Below the pieces are notes generated by a model. It saw only the letters and a list, made by a program, of their open reading frames with translations, searched no databases and was not told the origin of the DNA. DNA of 64,000 nucleotides from an uncultured Microbacterium sp. (lineage in GTDB: Bacteria; Actinomycetota; Actinomycetes; Actinomycetales; Microbacteriaceae), in NCBI RefSeq assembly GCF_900078385.1, contig NZ_FLQR01000008.1:62001-126000 (forward strand). The letters are read 5' to 3'. The first letter of the stretch is position 1. The number at the start of each line of letters is the position of its first letter. The translations under genes and the position numbers were made by a program. Below are positions 1-8,783 of the stretch, in pieces.

Positions 1-1
1 C

Positions 2-514
2 CTCCTGTTCCTTGCGGCGATCATGATTCCGACCCAGATGATCCTGCTGCCGCTGTTCACCATCTACTTCCAGCTCCACCTCACCGGAACGCTCTGGCCG
101 CTGGTCCTGACGTACGTCGCGACCGGCCTCCCCCTCACCGTCTTCATGATGGCCACCTTCTACCGCGCGGTACCGCGCGAGGTCTTCGAGGCGGCGACCA
201 TCGACGGGGCGAGCGTCTTCGGTCTGTTCTGGCGGATCGGTCTCCCCCTCGTCCGCAACGCACTGTTCACCGTCGGACTCGTGCAGTTCTTCTTCCTGTG
301 GAACGACCTGCTCATCGCCCTGACGTTCACCAACAGCAGCGACCTGCGAACGATCCAGGTGGGCCTTCTGAACTTCACCGGTGAGTACGGCGCCGTCCAG
401 TACGGTCCGACCTTCGCCGCGATCGCCGTCAACGTCTTCGGGACGCTTCTGATCTACCTGTTCCTCAATCAGCAGGTCATGAAGGGCCTGACTGCCGGGT
501 CGGTGAAGGGCTGA
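2..514 (+). CDS. Carbohydrate ABC transporter permease, MalG type (5' truncated)
   Basis: C-terminal 170 residues of an inner-membrane permease of the sugar ABC importer family; the reading frame is open to the window edge, so the N-terminus lies upstream. The cytoplasmic EAA loop that docks on the ATPase is clear (VFEAATIDGASVFGLFWRIG, about residues 60-79 of the fragment), followed by two hydrophobic helices and the typical G-x-VKG tail. The next gene, an alpha-L-rhamnosidase, starts one base after the stop, so this importer probably takes up rhamnose-containing oligosaccharides or similar plant-derived sugars. The substrate is inferred from context only. Confidence 0.93.
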   Translation, partial: LLFLAAIMIPTQMILLPLFTIYFQLHLTGTLWPLVLTYVATGLPLTVFMMATFYRAVPREVFEAATIDGASVFGLFWRIGLPLVRNALFTVGLVQFFFLWNDLLIALTFTNSSDLRTIQVGLLNFTGEYGAVQYGPTFAAIAVNVFGTLLIYLFLNQQVMKGLTAGSVKG

Positions 515-515
515 G

Positions 516-3104
516 ATGACCGAGATCACGGAGCTCTGGCTCGAGAACCGTCGCGGTGGGAAGACCATCGGCATCGGCGAAGCGGCGCCGCGCATCTCCT
601 TCGTCGCCGATGGCCCCGGCCCCTTCGAGCTGCGTTTCACGCACGACGACGGACGTCAGGAGACAGCGACCGTACTTCGCACCCAACTCGTCGGATGGCC
701 CTTCGCGCCGCTCTCGCCGCGGGCGGGCGGGCTCCTGCGGGTGGGCGACTCGGCCGAGGTGCGTATCGAGGCCGGCATCGGTGACGACTGGGGAGTGCAG
801 TTCGTATCCCCGTCCCTCACCGCCGACCGCTCGGCTCCCCGGCCCGCCTACCTCCTCCGTGCCCTCTTCGACACCACCTCCCTGGCCGCTGACGTCAAGC
901 ACGCGCGCCTCTACGCGACCGCTCACGGCGTGTACCAGCTCGAGCTCAATGGCCGACGCATCGGAGAGGACATCCTGGCGCCGGGCTGGACGAGCTACAA
1001 CCATCGACTCCGCTATCAGACGCATGACGTCACGGCAGCCCTCCAGGTGGGAGCGAACGTCGTCGGGGCCTGGCTCGCGGATGGCTGGTACCGAGGGCAC
1101 ATCGGGTTCGACGGCGGAGTCTGGGACATCTACGGCCCCGACGTCGCCCTCCTCGCCCAGCTCGAGATCACCACGGTCGACGGCGTTCACCATCACGTCC
1201 CGCTGACGTGGACGTGGGAGCGTTCACCGATCACCGCCGTCGGGCTCTACGAAGGCGAGACCTTCGACGCCCGTCTCCTCGACCCCGCGTGGTCCACGGC
1301 GGACTTCGACGCACAGACGTGGCGGCGCGCCGAAGTCCTCCCGAGGGACTCGTTCGAGGCTCGGCTCGAGGCACCCACGGCGCTTCCCGTGCAGGAGACC
1401 GAGATCCTCCGCCCGATCAGCACGGAGCGTCGCGCCGGCGGTCGTATCCGGCTCGACTTCGGGCAGAACATCTCCGGCGTCCTGCGCATCCGCCTGCGCG
1501 CGAGTGCAGGGCACGCGGTACGACTGCACCACGCTGAGGTGATCGAGGACGGAGAGCTGGGCACGCGCCCGCTGCGCGCGGCCACCTCCGTCGACACCTA
1601 CATCGCGGCCGGTTCCGGCGACGAGATCTACTCGCCCCGTTTCACGATCCACGGCTTCCAGTACGCCGAGCTCGAGAACTGGCCCGGCGAGCTCACCGAG
1701 GGTGATGTGGAGGCCGTCGTCATCCACACCGGCATGCAGCAGACGGCATGGTTCGACTCGTCTCATTCCGGGCTCAACCAGCTCCACTCGAACGTCACGT
1801 GGAGCATGCGCGACAACTTCGTCGATCTCCCCACCGACTGCCCGCAGCGCGACGAACGGGTGGGCTGGACCGGCGACATCCAAGTGTTCGCCCCGACCGC
1901 CCTCCGCCTCTTCGCCGCGCACGGCACGCTCACCGGGTGGCTTCGCGACGTCGCCCTGGAGCAGGCGGAGCAGGGGCATGTCCCCAACTTCGTCCCATGG
2001 GTGGACTGCGGTTTCCCGAACTTCCCGACGGCTGCGTGGGGGGACGCTGCGGTGATCGTCCCGTGGGAGATGTACCTGAACGACGGCGACACCCGCATCC
2101 TCGCCGACCAGTATCCGAGCATGCGAGCGTGGGTCGATCTCGTCGACGACCTCGCCGGGCGCACCGGGCTCTGGAACGACGGATTCCAGCTCGGCGACTG
2201 GCTTGACCCGACGGCACCGCCGGATGATCCGGGCAAGTCGCACACCGACAAGTACCTCGTCGCGACGGCCTATCACGTGCGCACGGCTCGGATCGTCGCA
2301 GACACCGCGGCGCTGCTCGGCCGGGACGAGGACGAGAAGCACTACCGGGCACTCGCGGCGACGGCGACGCGAGCGTTCCAGGAGGAGTTCATCAGCGCGT
2401 CGGGTCGGGTCGTGAGTGACACCCCCACGTCGATCGCCGTGGCCCTGATCTTCGATCTCTTCGCGAGCCCGGAGCAGGCGGCCCATGCCGGGACACGCTT
2501 GCTCGAGCTCGTGGCGCAGGGCGGGTTCCATATCTCGACGGGCTTCGTCGGCACGCCGATCATCTGCGACGCGCTCGTCCGCGCCGGCAGCATGGACTAC
2601 GCGTACCACCTCCTTCAGCAGGAGGAGCTGCCCTCGTGGCTGTATCCCGTCAGCATGGGGGCGACCACGATCTGGGAGCGCTGGGACAGTATGCTGCCCG
2701 ACGGATCGATCAATCCGGGAGACATGACCTCCTTCAACCACTACGCCCTCGGTGCAGTGGCGGACTTCCTGCATCGCGCGGTCGCCGGGCTCGCCAGCGA
2801 GGCGCCGGGCTGGGCGCGGATCCGATTCGAACCGCGTCCCGGCGGCGGTCTGGAGCACGCCGGCGCGCGCTACGACAGTGTGCGGGGAACAGCGGCCATC
2901 CGCTGGGCGCGAGCGGGTGGCGCTCTGGACATCACCGTCGAGGTTCCGGCCGCATCCACCGGCGTCCTCGTCCTGCCCGGCACCGGGGAGGAGATCGAAG
3001 TCGGACCCGGCACGCACACGTTCCAGACCACCTTCCGTCCGGCGGCCGGCGACCCGGATGCTCCGTTCCTCGGCTGGCGGCGGCCCGACGCCGTCGAAGC
3101 CTGA
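516..3104 (+). CDS. Alpha-L-rhamnosidase, GH78 family
   Basis: 862-residue hydrolase removing terminal alpha-L-rhamnose from glycosides or pectic polysaccharides. The order fits the family: N-terminal beta-sandwich modules (a fold with LYATAHGVYQLELNGRRIG at about 130-150), an (alpha/alpha)6 barrel, then a C-terminal beta-sandwich. The barrel carries the conserved CPQRDERVGWTGD at about 442-454, where Glu447 is the expected general acid. No signal peptide is visible, so the enzyme is probably cytoplasmic and acts on imported oligosaccharides. The ATG follows the permease stop by one base, giving an operon. Confidence 0.95.
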   Translation: MTEITELWLENRRGGKTIGIGEAAPRISFVADGPGPFELRFTHDDGRQETATVLRTQLVGWPFAPLSPRAGGLLRVGDSAEVRIEAGIGDDWGVQFVSPSLTADRSAPRPAYLLRALFDTTSLAADVKHARLYATAHGVYQLELNGRRIGEDILAPGWTSYNHRLRYQTHDVTAALQVGANVVGAWLADGWYRGHIGFDGGVWDIYGPDVALLAQLEITTVDGVHHHVPLTWTWERSPITAVGLYEGETFDARLLDPAWSTADFDAQTWRRAEVLPRDSFEARLEAPTALPVQETEILRPISTERRAGGRIRLDFGQNISGVLRIRLRASAGHAVRLHHAEVIEDGELGTRPLRAATSVDTYIAAGSGDEIYSPRFTIHGFQYAELENWPGELTEGDVEAVVIHTGMQQTAWFDSSHSGLNQLHSNVTWSMRDNFVDLPTDCPQRDERVGWTGDIQVFAPTALRLFAAHGTLTGWLRDVALEQAEQGHVPNFVPWVDCGFPNFPTAAWGDAAVIVPWEMYLNDGDTRILADQYPSMRAWVDLVDDLAGRTGLWNDGFQLGDWLDPTAPPDDPGKSHTDKYLVATAYHVRTARIVADTAALLGRDEDEKHYRALAATATRAFQEEFISASGRVVSDTPTSIAVALIFDLFASPEQAAHAGTRLLELVAQGGFHISTGFVGTPIICDALVRAGSMDYAYHLLQQEELPSWLYPVSMGATTIWERWDSMLPDGSINPGDMTSFNHYALGAVADFLHRAVAGLASEAPGWARIRFEPRPGGGLEHAGARYDSVRGTAAIRWARAGGALDITVEVPAASTGVLVLPGTGEEIEVGPGTHTFQTTFRPAAGDPDAPFLGWRRPDAVEA

Positions 3105-3130
3105 CCCCACGATCGACAGACAAGGCGAAC

Positions 3131-4174
3131 ATGCAGAACTTCATCACGCCCGGGCAGGTTTGGCTGGACACCGAGGGCAAGCGCATCCATGCTCATGGCG
3201 GATCGATCATCACCGTGGACGGCGTGCACTACTGGTACGGCGAGAACAAGGAACGCTCGACACCCGGCAGCGGCATCTGGCACTGGGGAGTGCGAGCCTA
3301 TTCGTCCCCCGACCTCGTCAACTGGACGGACCGCGGCCTCATCATCCCGCCCGACGAGAACGATGAGAGCTCCCCCCTGCATCCCACCCAAGGACTCGAT
3401 CGTCCGCACATCATCTACAACGCAGAGACCCGGAAGTTCGTCTGCTGGGTGAAGGTCATGACGAAGGGATCCGTCCAGCGCTCCACCGTCCTCACCGCCG
3501 ACGGCATCCTCGGCCCGTACGAGATCGTCCGCACGTGGCTACGGCCGCTCGACATGTCGGCCGGTGACTTCGACCTCGTCGTCGATCCGCACGACGGCAA
3601 GGGGTACTACTACTTCGAGCGGGTGCACTCGGAGATGATCTGCGCCGACCTCACGACCGACTACACGGATGTCACCGGGTACTACTCCACCCACTTCCCA
3701 CAGCCGCAGCCCCCGTTCGTGCGGGAGGCCCCCGCGCACTTCCGGCGCAACCGCCTCCAGTACCTCCTGACCTCAGGGACGACGGGGTACTACCCGAACC
3801 CGTCCGAAGCCGCCGTCTCCCGGTCGTACCACGGGCCATACGAGGTGCTCGGTGACCTGCACCCGACCGACGCGTCGCGTACGTCGTTCCACTCTCAGAT
3901 CTCGTCGGTGTTCCGCCACCCGGGAAAGAAGGACCTGTACATCGCCGTCGCCGATCGGTGGCTTCCTCGCTACCTCGACCACGGCGAACGCGCACAACAG
4001 GCGTTCATCGAGCACTTCGCGCCCGGCAAGGACAGCGATGAGCCGATGGCGGAGTTCGCCTACGTCGACACCTCGATCGCCGACTATGTGTTGCTCCCGA
4101 TCCGGTTCGAGGGCGATCGACCCGTCATCGAGTGGCGTGACCAGTGGAGTCCCGACGAGTACGAAGACGCCTGA
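3131..4174 (+). CDS. Glycoside hydrolase family 43 protein (exo-1,3-galactanase-like)
   Basis: 347-residue five-bladed beta-propeller enzyme. The N-terminal blade reads GKRIHAHGGSIITVDGVHYW followed by a YGENK segment, which matches the GH43 branch containing exo-beta-1,3-galactanases, where the usual N-terminal Asp base is replaced by a HAHGG-type segment. No secretion signal is seen. The start is the ATG after ACAAGGCGAAC, 26 nt beyond the rhamnosidase stop, so the two are probably co-transcribed. The family is safe; the exact substrate (galactan, arabinan or xylan side chain) cannot be fixed from sequence alone. Confidence 0.88.
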   Translation: MQNFITPGQVWLDTEGKRIHAHGGSIITVDGVHYWYGENKERSTPGSGIWHWGVRAYSSPDLVNWTDRGLIIPPDENDESSPLHPTQGLDRPHIIYNAETRKFVCWVKVMTKGSVQRSTVLTADGILGPYEIVRTWLRPLDMSAGDFDLVVDPHDGKGYYYFERVHSEMICADLTTDYTDVTGYYSTHFPQPQPPFVREAPAHFRRNRLQYLLTSGTTGYYPNPSEAAVSRSYHGPYEVLGDLHPTDASRTSFHSQISSVFRHPGKKDLYIAVADRWLPRYLDHGERAQQAFIEHFAPGKDSDEPMAEFAYVDTSIADYVLLPIRFEGDRPVIEWRDQWSPDEYEDA

Positions 4175-4200
4175 CGCACGCCTCGAACACCGGCAGTAGC

Positions 4201-5469
4201 TCACACCTCTAGGGCCCCGAGTTCGGCAGCCATCGCGCGGCTGAAATCGACCCCGGGAACCGTGCCCGCGTCGAAGTGGATGCCGCAGGCCAGGGTGCCG
4301 TTGTAGGAGACCGCGGCGACACCCAGGCGCACATTGCCGGCGAGGACTCCGACCGGCCAGAGCGCAGTGACGGGGGCGCCCGCCAGCTGGAACGCGCCTG
4401 CCGCACCCGGGACATTCGTCACGAACCCGGCGACCAGACGCTGCTGGCGCGCGAGGCGATCGAAGAGGCGGGCTCCGATCGGGCCGCGCATGAACTCGAA
4501 CGTGCCCTGGCTCCGGGCCTCGACCTTCAGCTTCTGCGTCTGCGCGGCGATCAGCCCCAGCCGTGTCTCTGGATCGGCCTCGTGAAGCGGCAACCGCACC
4601 AGCATCACGCCGACGTGGTTGCCGGCGTTCGCCCGACGGGGCAGCGCGACGGGGACGGAGACGGGCAGCTCGGCGGGGATCGGCTCGCCCGCCGCGCGCA
4701 GAGCGGATCGGTACCCGGCGGCGACGGCGGAGAGGAGAGCGTCGTTGACCGTCGCGCCGCGCAGGTGGGCGCGCTCGTGCAGTGGCGCGAGATCTACGCG
4801 AAGGAACGCCACGCCGCGGTGCGGGGTGCGTTCGCCGAGCAGGACGGTGGGTGGGACGGCGCGTCGCAGCCCCGTCAACAGCACGCGGTGGACCCCCTCG
4901 ATGATCCGCCGTGCATACCGAAGTGCTCCGACGTGAGTCTCCGTGCCGGTGGTGGACGGTCGAGACGGCGCGACGGCGCGGGAGATGAGGTGCTCATCCG
5001 GGTCGAAGAGGCCGTGGAGGATCTCCGCCGCAGCCATCCCGTCGGCGACAGCGTGGTGCACCCGGAAGACCACCCCGACCTCGCCCGGCCCCATGGGGAC
5101 GACCAGGATCTCCCACAGGGGCCGGTCGCGCGGGAGCGGCCGGCACATCAGCTGAGCGCAAAGAGCTTCCAGCCCGGGGACCCCGTCGACGGGTGGGTCG
5201 AGCCGGATGTGTTGCGCGAGGTCGGGCTCGGCGACCCGCCAGCGATGCCGGGGGCCGACGGTGACGATGCTCCGGCCGAGCGCGGGCAGCGCGCCGATCC
5301 GTGTGCGAACCGCGCGCCGCAGCGCGCCCATGTCGGCAGCTCCGTCCTCGGCGACGAAACCGCCCGGCGCCAGCGTCGCGCACACCAGGAAGACATTGAC
5401 CTGCCCTGAATGATCGAGGACGAGATTCGCCTCGTCCACCGCCGCGAGCCTCGCTGTCCCGGCATCCAC
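4201..5469 (-). CDS. WS/DGAT-like acyltransferase
   Basis: Roughly 422-residue protein of the wax ester synthase/diacylglycerol acyltransferase family, which moves acyl groups from acyl-CoA to an alcohol or diacylglycerol. The family opening (RLAAVDEANLVLDHSGQVNV) is at residues 7-26 and the active-site HHxxxDG appears as HHAVADG in the first half. The start is taken as the GTG giving VDAGTARL, because it places the opening where family members have it; an ATG at 5532 would add a 21-residue tail, and longer versions would run into the divergent secreted-protein gene. It stands alone. Lipid storage is the family role; the actual acceptor is unknown. Confidence 0.85.
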   Translation of the reverse strand: MDAGTARLAAVDEANLVLDHSGQVNVFLVCATLAPGGFVAEDGAADMGALRRAVRTRIGALPALGRSIVTVGPRHRWRVAEPDLAQHIRLDPPVDGVPGLEALCAQLMCRPLPRDRPLWEILVVPMGPGEVGVVFRVHHAVADGMAAAEILHGLFDPDEHLISRAVAPSRPSTTGTETHVGALRYARRIIEGVHRVLLTGLRRAVPPTVLLGERTPHRGVAFLRVDLAPLHERAHLRGATVNDALLSAVAAGYRSALRAAGEPIPAELPVSVPVALPRRANAGNHVGVMLVRLPLHEADPETRLGLIAAQTQKLKVEARSQGTFEFMRGPIGARLFDRLARQQRLVAGFVTNVPGAAGAFQLAGAPVTALWPVGVLAGNVRLGVAAVSYNGTLACGIHFDAGTVPGVDFSRAMAAELGALEV

Positions 5470-5482
5470 GTCATCACGGTAG

Positions 5483-5506
5483 CCCGCGAGCGCCGCCGCT
5501 CGCGGG
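5483..5506. repeat. Perfect inverted repeat upstream of the acyltransferase
   Basis: Arms CCCGCGAGC and GCTCGCGGG (9 bp each) around a 6-nt centre. It lies 14 nt upstream of the acyltransferase GTG, so it would form a hairpin in that mRNA leader or serve as a binding site. There is no U-run. Confidence 0.5.
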
Positions 5507-5541
5507 TGAGCGGGACCCTGTCGCGCCCACATTCCCGGTGC

Positions 5542-5547
5542 TACGCT
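5542..5547 (+). promoter_or_regulatory. Candidate -10 box (TACGCT) for the secreted protein gene
   Basis: TACGCT fits the actinobacterial TANNNT consensus and would start transcription near 5554, about 50 nt before the ATG at 5606. No convincing -35 box is visible. Confidence 0.35.
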
Positions 5548-5605
5548 CCGTGCCAAGTCAGCTGCCGGGGGGCGGCAGCGGTGTTCTTCAGAACTGGGGT
5601 ACGAA

Positions 5606-6094
5606 ATGAAGATGTCTCGACTTGCCCACATCGCCGGCGGCAGTGTCGCCCTGGCTGCCTGTCTGGGCCTCGCGCTCGCGGCACCTGCCGCGGCCGATCC
5701 GCCGGGAGACAACGGGACGGTGAAGATCGACGGCGTCGCCTTCGATACACATCCCGACAACGAGCCGCACGTCGGATGCCGATTCCAGGTCGACTTCTAC
5801 GGATTCGACATGGGAGACCTGAACGCCGCCGTCACCTTCGAGGGCCAGGCGCCGACCGGCAAGGACACGCCGCTGCTCTGGGATTCGGTGTTCATCGGCG
5901 AGGACGCTGCCGGCGGCGGCACCGACCTCGACGCCGAAGTCACCTACAACCTCGCGAACGTGATCAGCCAGCTCGGCGCACCGCACCCGATCCAGGGCTA
6001 CCACATCAAGCTCACCGTGAACGCCGAAGGCTCGATCGGCGCCGACACGAAGCACAAGGTGTTCTGGGTCACGGGCTGCCAGCCGCCGTCCTGA
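5606..6094 (+). CDS. Secreted hypothetical protein
   Basis: 162 residues with a clear Sec signal peptide: MKMSR, a hydrophobic core, then AAPAAADPPG with cleavage expected after an Ala at about 31. The mature part is small, acidic and beta-rich, with two cysteines (HVGC near residue 55 and VTGC near the end) that could form a disulfide. I do not recognise a named domain. The short Gly/Asp-rich segment around GEDAAGGGTDLDAE could bind a metal, but this is speculative. It is transcribed divergently from the acyltransferase. Confidence 0.8.
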   Translation: MKMSRLAHIAGGSVALAACLGLALAAPAAADPPGDNGTVKIDGVAFDTHPDNEPHVGCRFQVDFYGFDMGDLNAAVTFEGQAPTGKDTPLLWDSVFIGEDAAGGGTDLDAEVTYNLANVISQLGAPHPIQGYHIKLTVNAEGSIGADTKHKVFWVTGCQPPS

Positions 6095-6113
6095 CCGCAC
6101 AGCGGACGCTCGC

Positions 6114-6149
6114 CCTGTAAGAACCCCGCCCGTCGTGGACACTTACAGG
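6114..6149. promoter_or_regulatory. Inverted repeat just before the sigma factor start
   Basis: Perfect 8-bp arms CCTGTAAG (6114-6121) and CTTACAGG (6142-6149), 20 nt apart. The second arm ends one base before the GTG start of the sigma gene, so it overlaps the region where a promoter or autoregulatory site would be. It could be a dimer-binding site or a hairpin that hides the start. Confidence 0.45.
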
Positions 6150-6150
6150 C

Positions 6151-6684
6151 GTGGAGACAGGACAGACCGCCGACAGGCGCCGCGACTTCGAGACACTCGT
6201 CGTCGCCGTCGCCGACCCCGTGCGCCGCTACCTCAGGCGGCGCACGGATCAGGCGACGGCGGATGATGTCCTCGCCGAGACGTTGATCGTGCTCTGGCGT
6301 CGCTTCGACGATGTGCCCGAAGCGGCAGTCGCATGGGCGATCGGCATCGCGCGGCTGCAGCTCGCGAACGCCCTACGCGCGCAGCGTCGTCAGAATCGTG
6401 TTGCACGGCGGATCGTCGAGACGGCCACGCCGCCGCAACCTGACGACGGAACGGCGGAGGCCGTCCGGACGTCCCTCGCCCGTCTGCGTCCCGCGGATGC
6501 GGAGATCATCCGGCTCTGGGCGTGGGAAGGCCTCGAGCCGGCGCAGATCGCCACCGTCCTCGCGATCTCCGCCAACGCGGCCGCGGTGCGTCTGCACCGA
6601 GCCCGTCGCCGGTTCGCCGACCAGTTCGGTAAGGATGCCGCCGATTCCGGACAGATCGCGGTAGACGAAAGGACGACATCATGA
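6151..6684 (+). CDS. ECF-type RNA polymerase sigma factor
   Basis: 177 residues with the two sigma domains. Region 2 spans about residues 10-75 (core-binding DDVLAETLIVLWRRFDDV), followed by a linker. Region 4 is at about 105-155 (LRPADAEIIRLWAWEGLEPA then IATVLAISANAAAVRLHRAR), which binds the -35 element. The start is a GTG directly after an inverted repeat. The stop overlaps the next gene by ATGA, so the sigma factor and its membrane partner are translationally coupled, as in ECF sigma/anti-sigma pairs. Confidence 0.88.
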   Translation: METGQTADRRRDFETLVVAVADPVRRYLRRRTDQATADDVLAETLIVLWRRFDDVPEAAVAWAIGIARLQLANALRAQRRQNRVARRIVETATPPQPDDGTAEAVRTSLARLRPADAEIIRLWAWEGLEPAQIATVLAISANAAAVRLHRARRRFADQFGKDAADSGQIAVDERTTS

Positions 6685-7286
6685 CTCAGGACCAGACTGC
6701 GCAGCAGCGCGCGACGATCACCGCCGCGGATCCCACTTCCGGCACCGCTTCCCTTCGGGAGGATCAGGCGATCGCTCTGGCCCGGCGGGCTCTCGATGCC
6801 GATGAGCGCCGCGCTCCCGCGCGGCGTTGGGTTCGCCCATCGCTCATCGGGGGATTCGTGGCCACGGCGGCAGCGGCCGTCGTCATCGGCGCGGCCATCG
6901 CGAGTTCCGTCTCGAACGTCCCCGCGCAGGATCCGATGACGCTCGAGCAGGTGCCGGGCGGCATCGCCGCGAAATGCATCGCCCCCGACGCCGGGATGCT
7001 CGCCGACTTCTCCGACACCCTGTTCCGAGCCGACGTGCGCGGGATCTCCGGCGGAATCGTGACGCTCCTCGTCACCGAGACGCTCACCGGAGAGGCCGCG
7101 CCCGTCGTGGAGGTCGCGCAGGGTGACGGCATGATCTCGGATGGCGGTCCGCTCGTGTTCGAGGAGGGGGCAACCTATCTCCTCGCGACGAGCGACGGCG
7201 TCATCCTCAGCTGCGGGCTGAGCGGAGTCGCTTCGCCCGAGCTCGAGGACCTCTACAGCGACGCGGCCGATCTCCAGGGGCGGTGA
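6681..7286 (+). CDS. Single-pass membrane protein, probable partner of the sigma factor
   Basis: 201 residues: an about 48-residue charged N-terminal cytoplasmic part with a short helix (EDQAIALARRALDADER), one transmembrane helix (about 52-75) and an extracytoplasmic domain with two cysteines (AAKC and LSCG). The layout and the 4-bp ATGA overlap with the ECF gene suggest an anti-sigma or sensor role, but I see no zinc-binding HxxxCxxC anti-sigma motif, so this is inference from position and topology. Confidence 0.7.
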   Translation: MTQDQTAQQRATITAADPTSGTASLREDQAIALARRALDADERRAPARRWVRPSLIGGFVATAAAAVVIGAAIASSVSNVPAQDPMTLEQVPGGIAAKCIAPDAGMLADFSDTLFRADVRGISGGIVTLLVTETLTGEAAPVVEVAQGDGMISDGGPLVFEEGATYLLATSDGVILSCGLSGVASPELEDLYSDAADLQGR

Positions 7287-7319
7287 GCGGCGACCTTCCT
7301 CCGCATCTTCCGTCGCCGC
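7287..7319 (+). terminator. Possible terminator hairpin after the sigma operon
   Basis: Arms GCGGCGAC (7287-7294) and GTCGCCGC (7312-7319) around a 17-nt loop, starting right after the stop codon. There is no T-run, so termination is unproven. Confidence 0.3.
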
Positions 7320-7453
7320 ACGCCGCATGAAAGCAGGCCTCTGGCGGCGGCAGGCATCCGGCTCTACCGTGTGTGTCAGCGTCTGGCGCTCCATTGGACG
7401 CGACCCCACCACATCGATTCGCCGTTCGGCGATGCCACTCGAAGGGAAGTCGA

Positions 7454-8185
7454 ATGCCAGAAAGCAAGCCGACCATCGTCCTCGTCCACGGTGCATGGGC
7501 TGACGCATCCAGCTGGAACGCGGTGAGCATGCCGCTTCAGGCCGAGGGATACACGGTCCTCGCCCCACCCAACGAACTCCGCGGTCTGACGGCGGATGCC
7601 GCGTACATCGCCTCGTTCCTCGCGCAGCGCACCAGCGGTCCCGTCGTGCTCGTCGGACACTCCTACGGCGGTGCGGTGATCACCAACGCCGGCGCTCAGG
7701 GCGGCGATGTCAGAGCGCTCGTCTACGTCGACGCCTTCATCCCCGACGAGGGTGACACGGTCGTGGCGATCCTGGAGGGCTCGGGATCGGCGCTCGCCGT
7801 CGCCGACCCGACGACCGTGTTCGACGTCGCCGGCTATCCTGGCGCGCCCGAGGGAGCGGCTGAAGCGTTCCTGAAGCCGGAGACGGTCCACACCTCGTTC
7901 GCCCAAGACCTGCCGGAAGCGGATCGGTGGACGATCGTCGCCACGCAGCGACCGGCTTCCTTCGTCGCCAACGTCACGCCCTCGGGGGCGCCGGCGTGGA
8001 AGACGATCCCGAGCTGGGCGGTGCTCGGCACCGATGACCTGGTGATCCCGATCGACACCCAACGCCGCATGGCCGAGCGCGCCGGGGCGACGATCACGGA
8101 AGTGGATGCGTCGCACGTGTCGATGGTCTCGCGGCCGGACGTCACGCTCGCGGCGATCCACGCGGCGGTCGACGCGATCAGCTGA
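7454..8185 (+). CDS. Alpha/beta hydrolase
   Basis: 243-residue esterase-like hydrolase. The oxyanion segment VLVHGAWADASSW is at the N-terminus, the nucleophile elbow GHSYGG holds Ser70, and the His is expected in DASHVSMVSRPD near the C-terminus. The ATG is preceded by GAAGGGAAG. It closely resembles the alpha/beta hydrolase at 19953-20672 (same HGAxADxSxW opening and same length), so the two are paralogues. The substrate is not deducible. The next gene starts inside its stop codon. Confidence 0.88.
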   Translation: MPESKPTIVLVHGAWADASSWNAVSMPLQAEGYTVLAPPNELRGLTADAAYIASFLAQRTSGPVVLVGHSYGGAVITNAGAQGGDVRALVYVDAFIPDEGDTVVAILEGSGSALAVADPTTVFDVAGYPGAPEGAAEAFLKPETVHTSFAQDLPEADRWTIVATQRPASFVANVTPSGAPAWKTIPSWAVLGTDDLVIPIDTQRRMAERAGATITEVDASHVSMVSRPDVTLAAIHAAVDAIS

Positions 8186-8553
8186 TGTCGAACCCACTCG
8201 AGAGCCTGACGGCCTCCGTGTCGTCCTGGGGTGCGAAGCTGGCGTTCGGCGAGAGCACCACGATCGGCGGACATGAGGTCGTCCCTGCCGCTCTGGTCGT
8301 CTTCGGTTTCGGTGGGGGCGGAGGGTCGGGCACCTGGCCGGAGCGCGGCACGGTCCCGGAGAGTCAAGGTGAAGGCAGCGGTGGTGGTGGCGGCGGCTAC
8401 GCTCTGCCGATCGGCGCGTACGTCGGCGGTCCGGACGGGCTGACCTTCCGCCCGAACCCGGTCGCCGTGATCATCGTCAGTGTGCCCCTGATCTCCGCCG
8501 TGGGATGGGCGATCGCGCGCATCATCACTGCCGCGAGGCCTGCGAGGCACTGA
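8185..8553 (+). CDS. GerW/YtfJ-family protein
   Basis: 122 residues. It shows the GerW (YtfJ) pattern: a short N-terminal helix, FGFGGGGGSG, a second glycine run (GSGGGGGGY) followed by PIGAYV, then a C-terminal hydrophobic segment VAVIIVSVPLISAVGWAIA. The family is named after a Bacillus spore-germination protein but is also found in actinobacteria that do not form endospores. The ATG overlaps the stop of the upstream hydrolase (TGATG), so the two are co-translated. Its role here is unknown. Confidence 0.78.
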   Translation: MSNPLESLTASVSSWGAKLAFGESTTIGGHEVVPAALVVFGFGGGGGSGTWPERGTVPESQGEGSGGGGGGYALPIGAYVGGPDGLTFRPNPVAVIIVSVPLISAVGWAIARIITAARPARH

Positions 8554-8783
8554 TCGTGGGCGCGTCGAGCGCGGTCGGGGCCTGGCCGGATCGAGCGTCA
8601 GCGGGACCTTGAGCATCGTCGGCGGACGTGCCCTGACGGATCCCGTCGCGGGAAACCGACGCGGGGAACTCGAACCGGCAACTAGCTTCCGAGGAATGCG
8701 CTTTGGCGGCCGTGCGTTCACCCTCATGACGCACGATGCCGGAGGCATTCCCGGCAGCGCCGGCCGTTCGAAGGAGTCCCGCC

